Below are positions 51,701 through 61,100 of a stretch of DNA of 64,000 nucleotides, piece after piece. The stretch comes from Gavia stellata (taxonomy: Eukaryota; Chordata; Aves; Gaviiformes; Gaviidae): positions 55,148,347 through 55,212,346 of the forward strand of contig NC_082598.1 in NCBI RefSeq assembly GCF_030936135.1, read 5' to 3'. The notes under the pieces were generated by a model. That model worked only from the letters and a program-made list of their open reading frames with translations, ran no database searches and was not told the DNA's origin. Position numbers and translations under genes: made by a program. Numbering within the stretch: position 1 is the first letter of the stretch; every line of letters begins with the position of its first letter.

Positions 51701-54700
51701 TTGTGTGTACATGTCTCTGCCAGAACGTGTACTGTTACCTCCTCACTCATTAACAGCTGCCCACCAATTCAGTCCCAATTAAAAGCAAAGTAAAATAAAG
51801 TAAAACAAGCTTTATCTCCACACCCAAACAGACTGACAAGGAAAGTATTCCTTGCCCCATTGCAGTCAGTAGAAAAACTCCCTTTGATTTCAGAAAGACC
51901 ACAATTCCAACACATGATTTTTACTTGGGTGAAAATAAGAAATCAGTGCACAATATGACCACGCTTGCTGGGGTCGTGCTGGATTTATAAGCCGCAGCCA
52001 ACACACTGCATTCTTGCATTAAATCTCAAGCCCACTTCAGCAGCAACTGACTGCAAAGTTGGTTCTGCCAAGGAGATTGTTTCAGAGATTGTGTATTTGC
52101 CCTAAAATGTGAAGTAGCCATATACAGCCACCATAATTATCCAAGTCCTGGATTACAGCAGGAAAACTTTAATGCTCTGAATAAAAACCTCCCCAAATGG
52201 TGCTCCTTGCTATAGGGATTAGGAAGCCAGACTGTCTCTGCTTGCTTCTTTCTTAGCTCTTGGGACAGCATTAGCTGAAACCACTGGGCTACTGAATAGC
52301 TAAGAAGAGAAGAGAGACTTTTAAGGTGCCCGGACATCAAAAAGGGGGAGGAAATTGGGTATTCACATGTGCTACAAATGCCTGCAGCATTACAGGTGCT
52401 GAGAATACCACAGGCACAGAAACCCTCGAGGAGGGAGAAAACCAGCTGGGAGAGAGGAGGAAGTGTCCTGTACTCGAGGGACATGATCAAAACAAACTGT
52501 TCCCAAATTAATGGTTCTTTTAAAACAGTGAATTAATCCACTAGTTCTTAGGGAAGCAGGACAACTATATAAAGTGAGTTAGATTGCCAAGCTGAGTGAA
52601 CCTTAAAATCTTGGCTGTGTGCCGAAACTTAAAAGTAATGAGCTGCCATGACCCTGAGCTATATTATCGCTTCCGAAACGGACTCCACACAGTGTGTTTC
52701 CAGTCCAGCCGTAGAGCTTTCTAGAAGCCATGGGCACACTTGATGGTTGATGGAAAATGCATGAAATGCAAATTTACGGCGGCAATTAAGGTGCGTTAGC
52801 TTATAGGTTTGGCCACCCAGCCACTGAAGACGTAATTCCTGCCGTACGGTGGGTTCGGAGCCACTACACCCTGCATGACTGCTTGCAGCGCTTTGCATCC
52901 TACTGCCAATACGGGGCTGCCTTTGGGTGTGCTGAAGAAGCCACATTGCACTGCACCATTGCTGGGGCTCCAGTGAGGAGTTTAACCTGACTTAGCTGGA
53001 CTGCCAGCAGAGCCTCCGTGAGGCTTGCTTGGTAGCTCTTGGGGACAGAGGCTGTGATACTCCTTGCAGTGATAGTCCTTGCAAAAATGATGCCAGCTGG
53101 CACCTCGCCTTAGCCTCATCCCCTTTTCTAGGGAACGAGGTACATCAGGGCTGTTTTGTCCACCCTTTCAGAAAAGCCCTCTGTTCCTTTTTGTTCCTGC
53201 AAAATGACAAATGGCACGATGGTAGTACAAAAGGGAGTAAGGAAACCACTGAGGTCTGCAGTCAGTAACGGGGGGTTACCTGTGCTTTCTGACGGCTCTA
53301 GGACATTCAGCTGCAGTCCGGCCCAAGGGCCAGCGCGGAGTTCCTGGGCGGCCTGGCCATCGACATCTCAGGAGGGATGGAGTTCAGCCTGTGGTACAGG
53401 GAATCCAAAACCAACGTCAAGAACCGGTGAGATACTCCGAGCGTGCGCGCTATAGCTGTAGAGAGCTCAGACTCCTGAGCCCCGATAGTCCCACTGAGAA
53501 GAATTTAAATATTAAAGACCTTGCAGATGAGTTAAATAACAGTTACGTGCATGGGAGAACATTTGTATTTCTCTTTTTCTTTCCACCTGGGTAATACCAG
53601 TTCCCACTGGTCTCATCTGAACTTATATACCTTCACCTGAAGAACAGGCTCCTTTGAGGGCAGCTTTTATGTATGGATGGTAGGACTGTTTGCAATTTAA
53701 TTTCCTCTTTCTTAATGTGTTTTGAATTAATTGTATTGCTTGAATTTATTTTCAGGGTAGCCATGTTTATAGCTGGTAACACCGAGGTGGATTCCTTCTT
53801 TGTAAAAACTGGTATGGAAACCACTTTGGAAGTAGAAACAGCACTAGACTTCATCTCCACGGTGCAGTTTTCGCAGTACCCATTTTTAGTCTGTATGCAG
53901 ATGGACAGAGTCGAGTCTCCATTCAGGTAAGATATAAGAGCACACAATTTATGAGCCGTCCTTCCAGCCAGCTGCTGAATCTGGAACTTTTGGTGTTCAC
54001 AGCCACGAGAGATTAATAACAGAGGCCAAATTTCAGCCTAACACTGTCAGGTGCAACGTAGGTTGTTAACGCACACCAAACTCTCTGCTAACCCATTCTT
54101 CCCTGTCCTCGCCCGAGATTCAGAAAGGACCTGTCTGAAGATCACAACTTGCTCCAAATGTGCATTTTAGTCTGATTTTCTAATTTGGTTTTGCAAGTAA
54201 ACTAACTGAAGTGGCAGGACACTGGTCCCCTCGCATACAACCCGTTCTGATGGTGACCTGAAACTTTGCCAGCAGTAGTTCTCTATTACACTGCTGCGAG
54301 AGGAAGTGCATAGCTGTTAACTAGCTGAAGTTGAAAGCTTTCTTCATCATCTGCGATTTACTAGTGTTGACAAAAGTACCTGGTGTGTTAAGTTCTTGCA
54401 ACCGTCATGTTCTGTCATATTTTACTAAGGCACCAACTTTCCTGAAAGCTAAACAACTGCACAGTAAGGTAAAAAAGATGCCTTCCAGTAGCCAAAGAGT
54501 AGTAATTGCATTGCCATGTGAGAAGCTGGGTTTACTACTCTCTCCTAATCCCTATTTGCTAAGACCTAAGGGCGATAACATTTGCAGAGCCTGTGCCAGA
54601 TTTCCATTCAGGCTTTTCTGATCCAAAAAGGTAAGTCTGAGAGGAATGAAAGAACTTGAGGATCTCCAAGAATTCCTAAAAAAACAGTATCTGTTATTCT

Positions 54701-55018
54701 GCAGATACTACAACATCTTCTGGTTATACCTACACAGTGTAGAAGTGTAAGCTCATCTGGACGTAAAGTGTTTCTCTCTAGCCTCACCTACACGGTACAG
54801 ATTTTGCATAAATTTGCTAATGCCAGACCACCACGTTGTGTCTTTACAGGCGTTACGTGACTAAGTATGAAAGTCTACCATCTGGCAGACGGTACACTGC
54901 AAGGAGAGGGAAAGCAGAACTGTTGGCAGGCAATGAATATCCTCTCCATCAAGAAAACTCCAACATGTGCAGGAAGGTTTTCGGTGCGAAGTCTGATTCC
55001 TCCAGCAACTGGTTTTGA
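27660..55018 (+). CDS. MTTP: MTTP, microsomal triglyceride transfer protein large subunit
   Basis: ER-lumen lipid transfer protein. It pairs with protein disulfide isomerase and moves triglyceride, cholesteryl ester and phospholipid onto nascent apolipoprotein B, allowing chylomicron and VLDL assembly. 18 coding exons, 2682 nt, 893 residues (human 894), every phase consistent. Residues 1-18 form a signal peptide ending before SVKG. About 22-300 is the vitellogenin-like N-terminal beta-barrel, 300-600 the helical arch that binds PDI, and 600-893 the lipid-cavity beta-sheets. Residues mutated in human abetalipoproteinaemia are present at the same numbers: R540, S590, G746 and N780. C878 near the C-terminus is also kept. 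The single-residue length difference falls after C878. Start choice: ATG with A at -3 beginning [10 protein letters not shown], as in human. Identification is by alignment from memory and is strong throughout. Confidence 0.98.
27721..32547 (+). other. MTTP: MTTP intron 1
   Basis: 4.8 kb without coding sequence. Contains one recognisable MIR element (28765-28962), a short decayed repeat near 28120-28172, a T17 run at 31201-31217 and an A/T-rich block at 31781-32290 with many homeodomain-like TAATTA motifs that could be a conserved regulatory element. Confidence 0.6.
28765..28962 (+). mobile_element. MIR (tRNA-derived CORE-SINE) copy
   Basis: Follows the MIR consensus in order: 'ctttacatcccca', 'ctcattaattagtcctccc' (MIR 'catttaatcctca'), 'actgagag', 'ttactggcccaaaggcca', 'cagtggcagagg' and a 'ccatgctgcct' end. 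Ancient, inactive. Type by eye. Confidence 0.75.
32548..32735 (+). CDS. MTTP: MTTP exon 2: residues 21-83
   Basis: Acceptor 'tttccgaacag', donor 'attacg|gtaatt'. First strands of the N-terminal barrel, with '[20 protein letters not shown]'. Confidence 0.98.
33279..33422 (+). CDS. MTTP: MTTP exon 3: residues 84-131
   Basis: Acceptor 'ttactttgctag', donor 'ggaaaa|gtaaga', phase 0 both sides. Contains '[20 protein letters not shown]', close to human. Confidence 0.97.
33725..33765 (+). repeat. Short decayed 'ttgacttcagtg' repeat fragment
   Basis: 'ttgacttcagtgaggccaggattttat' matches the theme shared with copies at 25.8, 51.8, 55.1 and 55.7 kb. In MTTP intron 3. Confidence 0.45.
35414..35521 (+). 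CDS. MTTP: MTTP exon 4: residues 132-167
   Basis: Acceptor 'tttattcctacag', donor 'catgag|gtatgg'. Contains 'FYSYQNE' and the invariant '[11 protein letters not shown]' of the large lipid transfer protein family. Confidence 0.98.
35746..35891. repeat. Inverted repeat, possible MITE remnant
   Basis: 'atttgatttaaaatg' at 35746-35760 has an exact reverse complement at 35877-35891. The loop contains 'aatcaacttaaacc' and the partly complementary 'gtttaaagtcggttgatt'. In MTTP intron 4. This looks like a short, decayed palindromic DNA transposon, but no target-site duplication is clear. Confidence 0.4.
36271..36387 (+). CDS. MTTP: MTTP exon 5: residues 168-206
   Basis: Acceptor 'ctgtttttttcaag', donor 'aacaag|gtatga'. 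Encodes [11 protein letters not shown] and KIKALDSCE. The Cys pair corresponds to the conserved disulfide of the N-terminal barrel (inferred from the family). Confidence 0.97.
37565..37704 (+). CDS. MTTP: MTTP exon 6: residues 207-252
   Basis: Acceptor 'taattattttcag', donor 'tcaaa|gtaagt'. One of the more diverged exons; '[15 protein letters not shown]' and 'KIVSK' align with human. Confidence 0.95.
38548..38698 (+). CDS. MTTP: MTTP exon 7: residues 253-303
   Basis: Acceptor 'tggatacacag', with a long T-rich tract further upstream; donor 'ccttcg|gtaagt'. Encodes [17 protein letters not shown] and ends with 'CKKCPS', at the end of the barrel domain. Confidence 0.96.
38699..42106 (+). other. 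MTTP: MTTP intron 7
   Basis: 3.4 kb, no exon-like sequence; holds a MIR fragment at about 40160-40240. Short open frames are not supported. Confidence 0.6.
40160..40240 (+). mobile_element. MIR fragment
   Basis: 'ccattactatccccactttacagatggtaggcactagattctgtgaggc' resembles the MIR core 'attattatccccattttacagatgaggaaactgaggc'. Confidence 0.65.
42107..42264 (+). CDS. MTTP: MTTP exon 8: residues 304-355
   Basis: Acceptor 'gaattattttgcag', donor 'cttct|gtaagt'. Start of the helical domain: '[16 protein letters not shown]' and '[15 protein letters not shown]'. Confidence 0.97.
43155..43323 (+). CDS. MTTP: MTTP exon 9: residues 356-412
   Basis: Acceptor 'cttccttgtag', donor 'ttaact|gtaagt'. Encodes [20 protein letters not shown] and '[16 protein letters not shown]'; highly conserved helical repeats. 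Confidence 0.98.
43899..44006 (+). CDS. MTTP: MTTP exon 10: residues 413-448
   Basis: Acceptor 'ttttccgtaacag', donor 'cttcca|gtgagt'. Encodes '[15 protein letters not shown]' and 'EGCKLP'. Confidence 0.97.
44999..45211 (+). CDS. MTTP: MTTP exon 11: residues 449-519
   Basis: Acceptor 'gattttctttag', donor 'aaagag|gtaaga'. Encodes '[20 protein letters not shown]' and '[17 protein letters not shown]'. Confidence 0.98.
46288..46499 (+). CDS. MTTP: MTTP exon 12: residues 520-589, contains R540
   Basis: Acceptor 'tttcctgaccag', donor 'tcaag|gtacat'. Encodes '[20 protein letters not shown]' (R540 is the Arg of TVRT, mutated in human abetalipoproteinaemia) and '[18 protein letters not shown]'. The PDI-binding helical region. 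Confidence 0.98.
47104..47130. repeat. (TTTG)n microsatellite
   Basis: About six TTTG/GTTT units ending 12 bases before MTTP exon 13; forms most of that exon's pyrimidine-rich tract. Confidence 0.9.
47143..47240 (+). CDS. MTTP: MTTP exon 13: residues 590-622
   Basis: Acceptor 'gaaataccacag', immediately after a (TTTG)n microsatellite; donor 'acac|gtatgt'. Starts with the split codon for S590 and encodes '[19 protein letters not shown]'. Confidence 0.97.
47342..47463 (+). CDS. MTTP: MTTP exon 14: residues 623-663
   Basis: Acceptor 'tttttaattaag', donor 'agccag|gtaact'. Encodes '[19 protein letters not shown]', start of the C-terminal lipid-binding sheets. Confidence 0.97.
48252..48479 (+). 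CDS. MTTP: MTTP exon 15: residues 664-739
   Basis: Acceptor 'ttgcttcttag', donor 'tcacag|gtacta'. Almost invariant with human: '[20 protein letters not shown]' and '[20 protein letters not shown]'. Confidence 0.98.
48480..53301 (+). other. MTTP: MTTP intron 15
   Basis: 4.8 kb. An ORF of 135 codons at 49255-49662 has no splice or family support. A decayed 'ttgatttcag' repeat lies at about 51840-51905. Nothing else recognised. Confidence 0.6.
51840..51905 (+). repeat. Decayed 'ccattgcagtcag' repeat fragment
   Basis: 'ccccattgcagtcagtagaaaaactccctttgatttcag' fits the pattern 'cccattgaagtcaatggaaaaactcccattgacttcag' of the dispersed sauropsid repeat. Confidence 0.5.
53302..53426 (+). CDS. MTTP: MTTP exon 16: residues 740-780
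   Basis: Acceptor 'gacggctctag', donor 'aaccg|gtgaga'. Clearly more GC-rich than the other exons. It keeps G746 and N780 and '[20 protein letters not shown]'; the 'PRASAEFL' piece differs from human 'LKANIEVQ'. Confidence 0.97.
53756..53926 (+). CDS. MTTP: MTTP exon 17: residues 781-837
   Basis: Acceptor 'aatttattttcag', donor 'ttcag|gtaaga'. Encodes '[20 protein letters not shown]', conserved cavity strands. Confidence 0.97.
54850..55018 (+). CDS. MTTP: MTTP exon 18: residues 838-893 and stop
   Basis: Acceptor 'gttgtgtctttacag'. Encodes '[11 protein letters not shown]' with C878, ending SNWF and TGA. C-terminal residues including C878 matter for PDI subunit assembly in human. Confidence 0.97.
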
Positions 55019-55112
55019 AACAAGCACCCGAGCTTTTGCTTTCCTGAATCCATGGCTCCCTCGATGACTTAGGCTTGTACGTACCGTACTAACTTGGAGC
55101 TTGATCTCGCAC

Positions 55113-55170
55113 TACTGCAGTTAATGGGAAATTTGCCATTGATTTCAATAGGCCAGGATCAAACTCTCAG
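55113..55170 (+). repeat. Repeat-derived block in the MTTP 3' UTR
   Basis: 'gccattgatttcaataggccaggatcaaactc' matches the dispersed theme 'gccattgacttcaatggggccaggatttcac'. Confidence 0.55.
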
Positions 55171-55233
55171 TGCGTGCACAGTGTTTACATATTAACCTGT
55201 ATTTAAGACTTTTGTAAAAAAAAAGCTAAGGCA

Positions 55234-55239
55234 AATAAA
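55234..55239 (+). terminator. MTTP: MTTP poly(A) signal
   Basis: Canonical AATAAA, first after the stop codon, followed about 15 to 45 bases later by T/G-rich sequence. Confidence 0.65.
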
Positions 55240-55694
55240 GACCAATTTGGTAGTATTCTGTGCACTCCCTTAAGGGCAGTGCTAGTTCTTTATTTTTACT
55301 TTTTCGTGCCAAAAGAAAAAATAATCCCTCGTTTTTCTTTCTTGGGGAATACAGAAGTCCATGTTTTTGACATGCAGTAAGAACAATTATGATGTACAAA
55401 GAATGATTATTTATGAATATATTTTAAAGTATTTACGTGTTTTAGGCCTATGACCAATCCTCATTCAAATATTCAAGTACAATTAACATCTAAATGGGAC
55501 CATGAATTCCTGCTTACTCAGTATTGCCTGTTTACAAAAAAGCGGGTTTTATTTTACATGATTTTAAAGGATTTTCCCTTTTTTTAAGCAGTCAGTGCTT
55601 GGTTATTGTTATTATTTATCTTTTGGGGTTTTTTTTATTAACTGCTATAGTTAAATACAATTGATTAAAAATGAGGGGTAACATTTCCAGAAGT

Positions 55695-55790
55695 ACTTAC
55701 AGTTGCCTTAATTCTGTTCCCACTGAAGTCAATGGTATAATCTCTGCAGTTATCACCAGGAGCAGAGTTAAGCCAACACTGGTTGCTCTT
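55695..55790 (+). repeat. Decayed interspersed repeat
   Basis: 'cccactgaagtcaatggtataatc' followed by 'caccaggagcagagttaagcc', same family as the block in the MTTP 3' UTR. Confidence 0.55.
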
Positions 55791-57777
55791 CAAGGTTGCC
55801 TCCTGACAATATATGTTCCTGTGTGTAATCGAGGCAGGCGTATTTCAAAAAATGAGCACCCACTAAGGCAATTCTGAACTATGATGAAGGAAAGGGTCCT
55901 GAAAGAAATTCATTTTGAATGCACAGTCTGGCAAAGCCTGTGCAGAGCCAGAACATTTTCTTCTAGGTAAGTTAGGCTCATATTTCAATGCAAAAAAGTA
56001 ATCATTACCCATACAAGTCCTCCAATTAAAGTTACTGATACCTTTTTGCTCATTCAAGCAGTGTCTTCATAGGAACTGTGTAAAAAAAAAAAAAAAGTAA
56101 GTTTTACATTTACAACAGCATTGCAGATTAAGAAAGAATATACTTCATCCCAGCTCAGCTGATCTCTGACATGATCCATCTGATTTAATTTTTATAGGAC
56201 AAGGTGGGTGAGTGCTGGTCACAAAAAAGTAAAATAAAAAGCCAGGAACAATTGTTTTTCAAAAAAAACAAAACCAGGCAGGAAAAACTCATAGATTGTC
56301 ATGAAAAAAAAAAATGTATTACAAGAATAAAAAAAAATTCCAAATTCTTTTATATTGTAAAAAACCAAGAGTGCAGAAATCTGAAAAAAATCAAACTATC
56401 AACGGGATGAAACAGTCTGCTTGTCGTCTTTCCTGAAAATGCTTACACACTTCTCGTCAAAGCGTAAATAAAACAGGTAAAAATACAGTGTGAAAAAATT
56501 GGTTTGTTTTCAGTCTTGTTTTTTTTCTCCGTTACCTTCTGGGTTGGGAAAGCCTCTCGTTGGGGAAGGAATGGTGTTGATAGGGGCAAGAGGAACCATT
56601 TAATTCACCACCACGTAGGAACCAATAACCTAAGTTGGACACCCACTTCTCCTTGGCTCCCCCTCTAGTCAGGAGATGGAGGTGTCTCCAGAGGGTGGTG
56701 TAGACCCCAAGCAGGATGCACTACGTGCTGGTGGTGCCTGCCCAAATCCTCTGCCCAGAGGAGAGGTAAGACCTAGGCACCCCTCTTCAGTGTTGACACT
56801 TAGCAGAAATGAATCAAGGCCAAAGCAATCCCAGCACTGCTGGCAGTGACACCACCCTGTAAAATAACATGGCCAGCACCACCAGCAAACCTGCTCCTGT
56901 TCCTCAGCCTTAAATGTCCTCTTTCACTCCTCTGCTGAAGATTTTACGCAACACCCCATCCCCAGGCATTCCTCCTCCCTCAACGAGGGGCAGCTTCTCC
57001 TTCCTCGCTTCCAAACCTCCCCTCCTTCTCCCCAAACACAGTCGTCCTTCTTTCAGCAAGGCTGCCACAAAGCTGTCTCTTCCCCTCAATACCCATGCTC
57101 AAAGTCTGCGCCCTCTATTTTGTAGACACTGATACCTCCACGACTGGTTTAGGAATTGAAACTGAAGACAAGATTTTACATTTGTTATTGCTACTTTGTG
57201 TCATATAAAACAAAAATAAGATCAGAGCTAAGCATTCACACACCTAGAAAGAGGCAGTCTCCTCCTGCGGTGATCTGACACCCTAAATATAGAAGACAGA
57301 CAAAGAGTGGCACAAAGAAACAGCTACCATCGCTATTTCACTTGTAGGGAATTGCGATATCAACAGATGACGACCTCAACTCCACATCCTGATTTGCATC
57401 AACAGTCTGCCAGGCTTGCCCATGACTTCACAATCCAAAATCAGAATGAAAAGATTCTAGATAATGCAATTTGTATCTGCATGATCTGTGTCTGGTATCA
57501 GCACTCCCGCTGCAAGGCTTACCCCTTCTCAAATTTATCAAATCTAAGAACCTTCTGAATGTGCGCCTGTGAAATGGGGCCCTTTGGCACATGAAACTAA
57601 TGTAACATCGGTGCTCACTTATAAAAAAACATACCATAAAGCATTTTCCAGTTACAAAAGATCATCTGGCTATTGCCAAGTAACTGGCCAACACCACCAG
57701 GTGTGCTTCTCTTTCAAGTGAAATGCACAGGTCTGTTTAACATAAATACGGTAAGTCTCCCAGAGATACTGATCTGT

Positions 57778-58111
57778 GTCACCAAGCCCTGGCACAGCTT
57801 GTCGAGGAAAATCGTGTGCCCGTCTGCACTATTGAAAACCGGCCTTTCAGAATGGGACAACCAGCCTGTAAGGGCAATTTTGGGGCTTCCACAGCTTTGA
57901 CAACAACCCCTGAAACGAAATCAGAGCCTCCGAGGCGCACGTTGCTCCTGAAGTGATACATGTCCTCGTGGATACCCCCCAGTATCGCAGCAATACACTT
58001 GCTTCTGAAGCTATCTGACCCTAACAGCTGGACATAATGGGGATTCCGGAGGGGGTTTAGCCCAACAGCTGGGTAATGGAAGGCCACGGCTTCCTTATGT
58101 GGGCTCCATAG
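57778..58111 (-). other. Unassigned CpG-rich minus-strand open frame
   Basis: Open for about 110 codons from a possible acceptor ('cagttttgttgtttccgtag', minus strand) to a stop. It includes 'HYPAVGLNPLRNPHYVQLLG' and 'CIAAILGGIHEDMYHFRS'. CpG dinucleotides are much denser than in surrounding DNA. Near its end a second frame also reads well ('FLDKLCQGLVTQISIS'), which could mean a frameshift in a decayed gene. There is no ATG at the start and no clear donor. I recognise no family. Could be a lineage-specific exon, a pseudogene or chance. Confidence 0.3.
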
Positions 58112-61100
58112 CTACGGAAACAACAAAACTGACAATCTTCTAAAAATAAGGTGAAATTAATACATTGCTTAAGCCTGCATTTGAAGTGAAAACACACTTA
58201 GGGTTACAACCAAAGCAAACACTGTGAGTGTTTATCAAATCAGTGGGGGTTAATCACAAATACGCAACATACATCTTTAGTAACGGCTATTATGTGTACT
58301 TTTAAATAATCAGCAATGGCAGCAATTAAACAATAATTCACATGTGAGGTTTAGAGAAGCAAATAAATGCTCAGTCCTTTCTAATCAGAAGCCACAAAAA
58401 GAACAGTGCAATGATAATCCAGCTAAGTCCAAAAAGCAACCCACTCGCAAGAGATTTTGAAACTTTCCCCTTAAACTTTCAAGGTGTGCTAATTTTTAAA
58501 GAGTATTTTTCATATACTCTTCAAAAAATGTTCAAATTCCAGGATTCAGTTTCTCACTCCACTCCTAAACATATTCTGCTGCAGAAAGCGCAGGGGAATG
58601 TGAAGATCAGTGGTTTGGAAGGCAGACCTCCTCATGAGGTTATGAATTAAGCCATCAGTGCAGTACAGATTAGCAGATATGGGGACTAAACATCATTATT
58701 TTTGTAACACTTGACCACGAATAGCTGCTGGTAAAATGCATTCTTTCCCACCAATAAGGGATACCCACCAGAGCTGCATGAGTGTAAATCAGCATGACCT
58801 CAGAACAGCCTGCAGTCACGCTGGCAGCATCCTTTCCCTTTGTTAGTGGGAACAAGATCATAATTTTAATATAATTTTCAAGTAAAATACTTTTAATAAA
58901 ATTAATTGATACTTGGTGAAAGGTGCTAGGGTTAACACACGTGCAACAACTTGTAAAATACTTATCCCGGATTTCCGATGAATGCATGTTACTAATAAAG
59001 TCAGCTCTGTCTTACTGTAGAAGAAACTGCAGTCCTTAAGTACAGATACGGCTTAGCAGTTACAAGCTCATGAAATGCATGCTGCAGTTGTACCTTAGAA
59101 CACAGGGGGATTTGTTAAAAATAGCAAAATAAAGAGAAGTCCTGGTTGAGCAAGGTTTTTAACCACATTTTCATCTTGAACTGTGTGCCTTGCCCAGCGG
59201 AGGTCAATGGCAAGCGGGGCAGTGGCAGAGCTGGGCTGGCAGGCACGGTTCTGCAGCGTCAGGCTCCGATTTGGTAACTAGATGATAGGTACCTCAAAAA
59301 TGAAACAGCTGGATAGACGAGGGATACAGTTTGGGTTTGGCAAGCAGATCACTTGTTCTCAATAGCGACAATCCAAGGTGACAGCAGTGCTAAAATAGGT
59401 GCCTTTTCTTTTTTTTTTAAAAACTGCTTTGTTTTATCCTGGATAGCTTGCTTAGATCTGACATCAGGGAATTACCTGCTTCTCATTTTGCTTTGTTCCA
59501 ACTCCTCCTAACAAAAAGTGCTGCATTTCTACCTTTTGGTCTCGTCATTCCTACCAGTGATGTTTTAAAAACTATTTAGAAACTCCAAAGATTTTCTCCA
59601 CCAATCCTTGAAAATCTCAGACATATTTCACCTGGCTTTTCAGCTTAATTTAAGGTATCGTAAGAAACCCTCTCACTTCAATTTCAGTGGTTTCCTGTAG
59701 CGTGAGGTGCATTGCTGTTGGACAAACGCTGGCTGCAAGACAGCCCCTTGGGGAAAGGTTAGAGTTCATCTCTCTCAGCATGTTTACTTTTGACCTCTCT
59801 TTTGTAGAGGTTTCAGCTTAAAATGTCCAGCTATCATGAGAAACCAGCAGTGCTGGGAAGCGCTCGTTACAGAGGTCCACCGAAATCAGGCTCCAAGAAC
59901 TCTTCTTGGAGAAAAGTAGATGAGCAGTTCCCAAATTTTCCTGTCGACAACCCTGGCTCCCTTTGCAAATTCAGACTCCTCCGGTTTGAACAAAGTGATC
60001 TAAGGCCTTTATCTCTGCTCGACACACCCACTATTAATTTGGTTCTGGTTTGGTCACCCTTTGATCTCCTGCGGCCACCCAGCTTACTGCTGTTGAGCTA
60101 AGCCTGTGTGGCTGTGCTCTCCCCACTTCATTCCCCCTCATTTCCAATTCTTCCTTTCAACATCTATTCTCATTCCTCTCTTAAGTCTTTTGGGTCTGCC
60201 AATCAATCCATTTGCATCTCTGTATAGGAATCACTAACTATATATTGGCAGTGAAGTCACTTGATGACATCTATCCTAAATGCAATGCTAAGGTACAAAT
60301 TTCAAAGAACCCAGAAAGACAGAGAGAGAATGTCACAAACACCAAACCACTGTTTTATCAGTAAACTTGTGCTTCCAGCAAGGTAGGGAGACCGTGTAGC
60401 CATGTCTTGGAATGATACGGTAAATTCACAGTAGAAGTCTTCATACTGTATTACTTGCAGATAAATAACGAGGTGGAAATCTCTTTTCCTTTAAGCATCT
60501 AGGGCACATGATTAAAAGGAAGATCATTATAATGCGCCCCTTACATACTGAAAACTGAGAAGTGAAAGTGTTCTCTTAAACTGCAGAACTAATCTTTTAG
60601 TTTTCAAGTCCATTTTGTGATTTTTCAGCGTTTGATTCGTGCTTTTTTAAACATTTGGACTTAACATCAGAAAGCTACTCGATCTCCATTAGGGTAGAAG
60701 GAACACATGAAAGCAGCAAAAGGTTTTTCCTAGCAATAATTCAAGCAATACTGCTATCTACTAATAAAGTGATCCTATTTTTGATCATATCACAATATTA
60801 GACAATGAAAATAACATAGAGAATGAGCAGAAAAAAGTTATTCACCCCACCAACTGCACTCTCTGAACATATTACAACAGACAAAGATGCAGTTCTTTGG
60901 ATACCAAAACCCAATATACCAGTCAAAGTTAGTCCACTGAAACTGGGGAGTTCTTTTTTCATTTAAGTTATATCTGGGGAAAAAAAATAAAATCAAAGAG
61001 AGTCAAATGAAGCAATGCCCCTAACTTCCCTTTGTCCTAAGAGGGCAGAATAAACAGCGATATGAGGTCAGAAAGACACTTACAACACTGGAACAAACTC

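Larger units (their letters stand above)
55019..55260 (+). other. MTTP: MTTP 3' UTR (minimal)
   Basis: From the stop codon to about 20 bases past the first AATAAA. Contains a repeat-derived block at 55113-55170. Longer forms are possible. Confidence 0.6.

Noticed and set aside
56914-57132. Pro/Ser/Leu-rich ORF downstream of MTTP
   Set aside because: Pyrimidine-rich sequence giving low-complexity peptide; likely chance.
59823-60101. 92-codon plus-strand ORF 'MSSYHEKPAVLG...'
   Set aside because: Read as a possible exon, but there is no family match and the end is Leu/Ser low complexity; no convincing donor.
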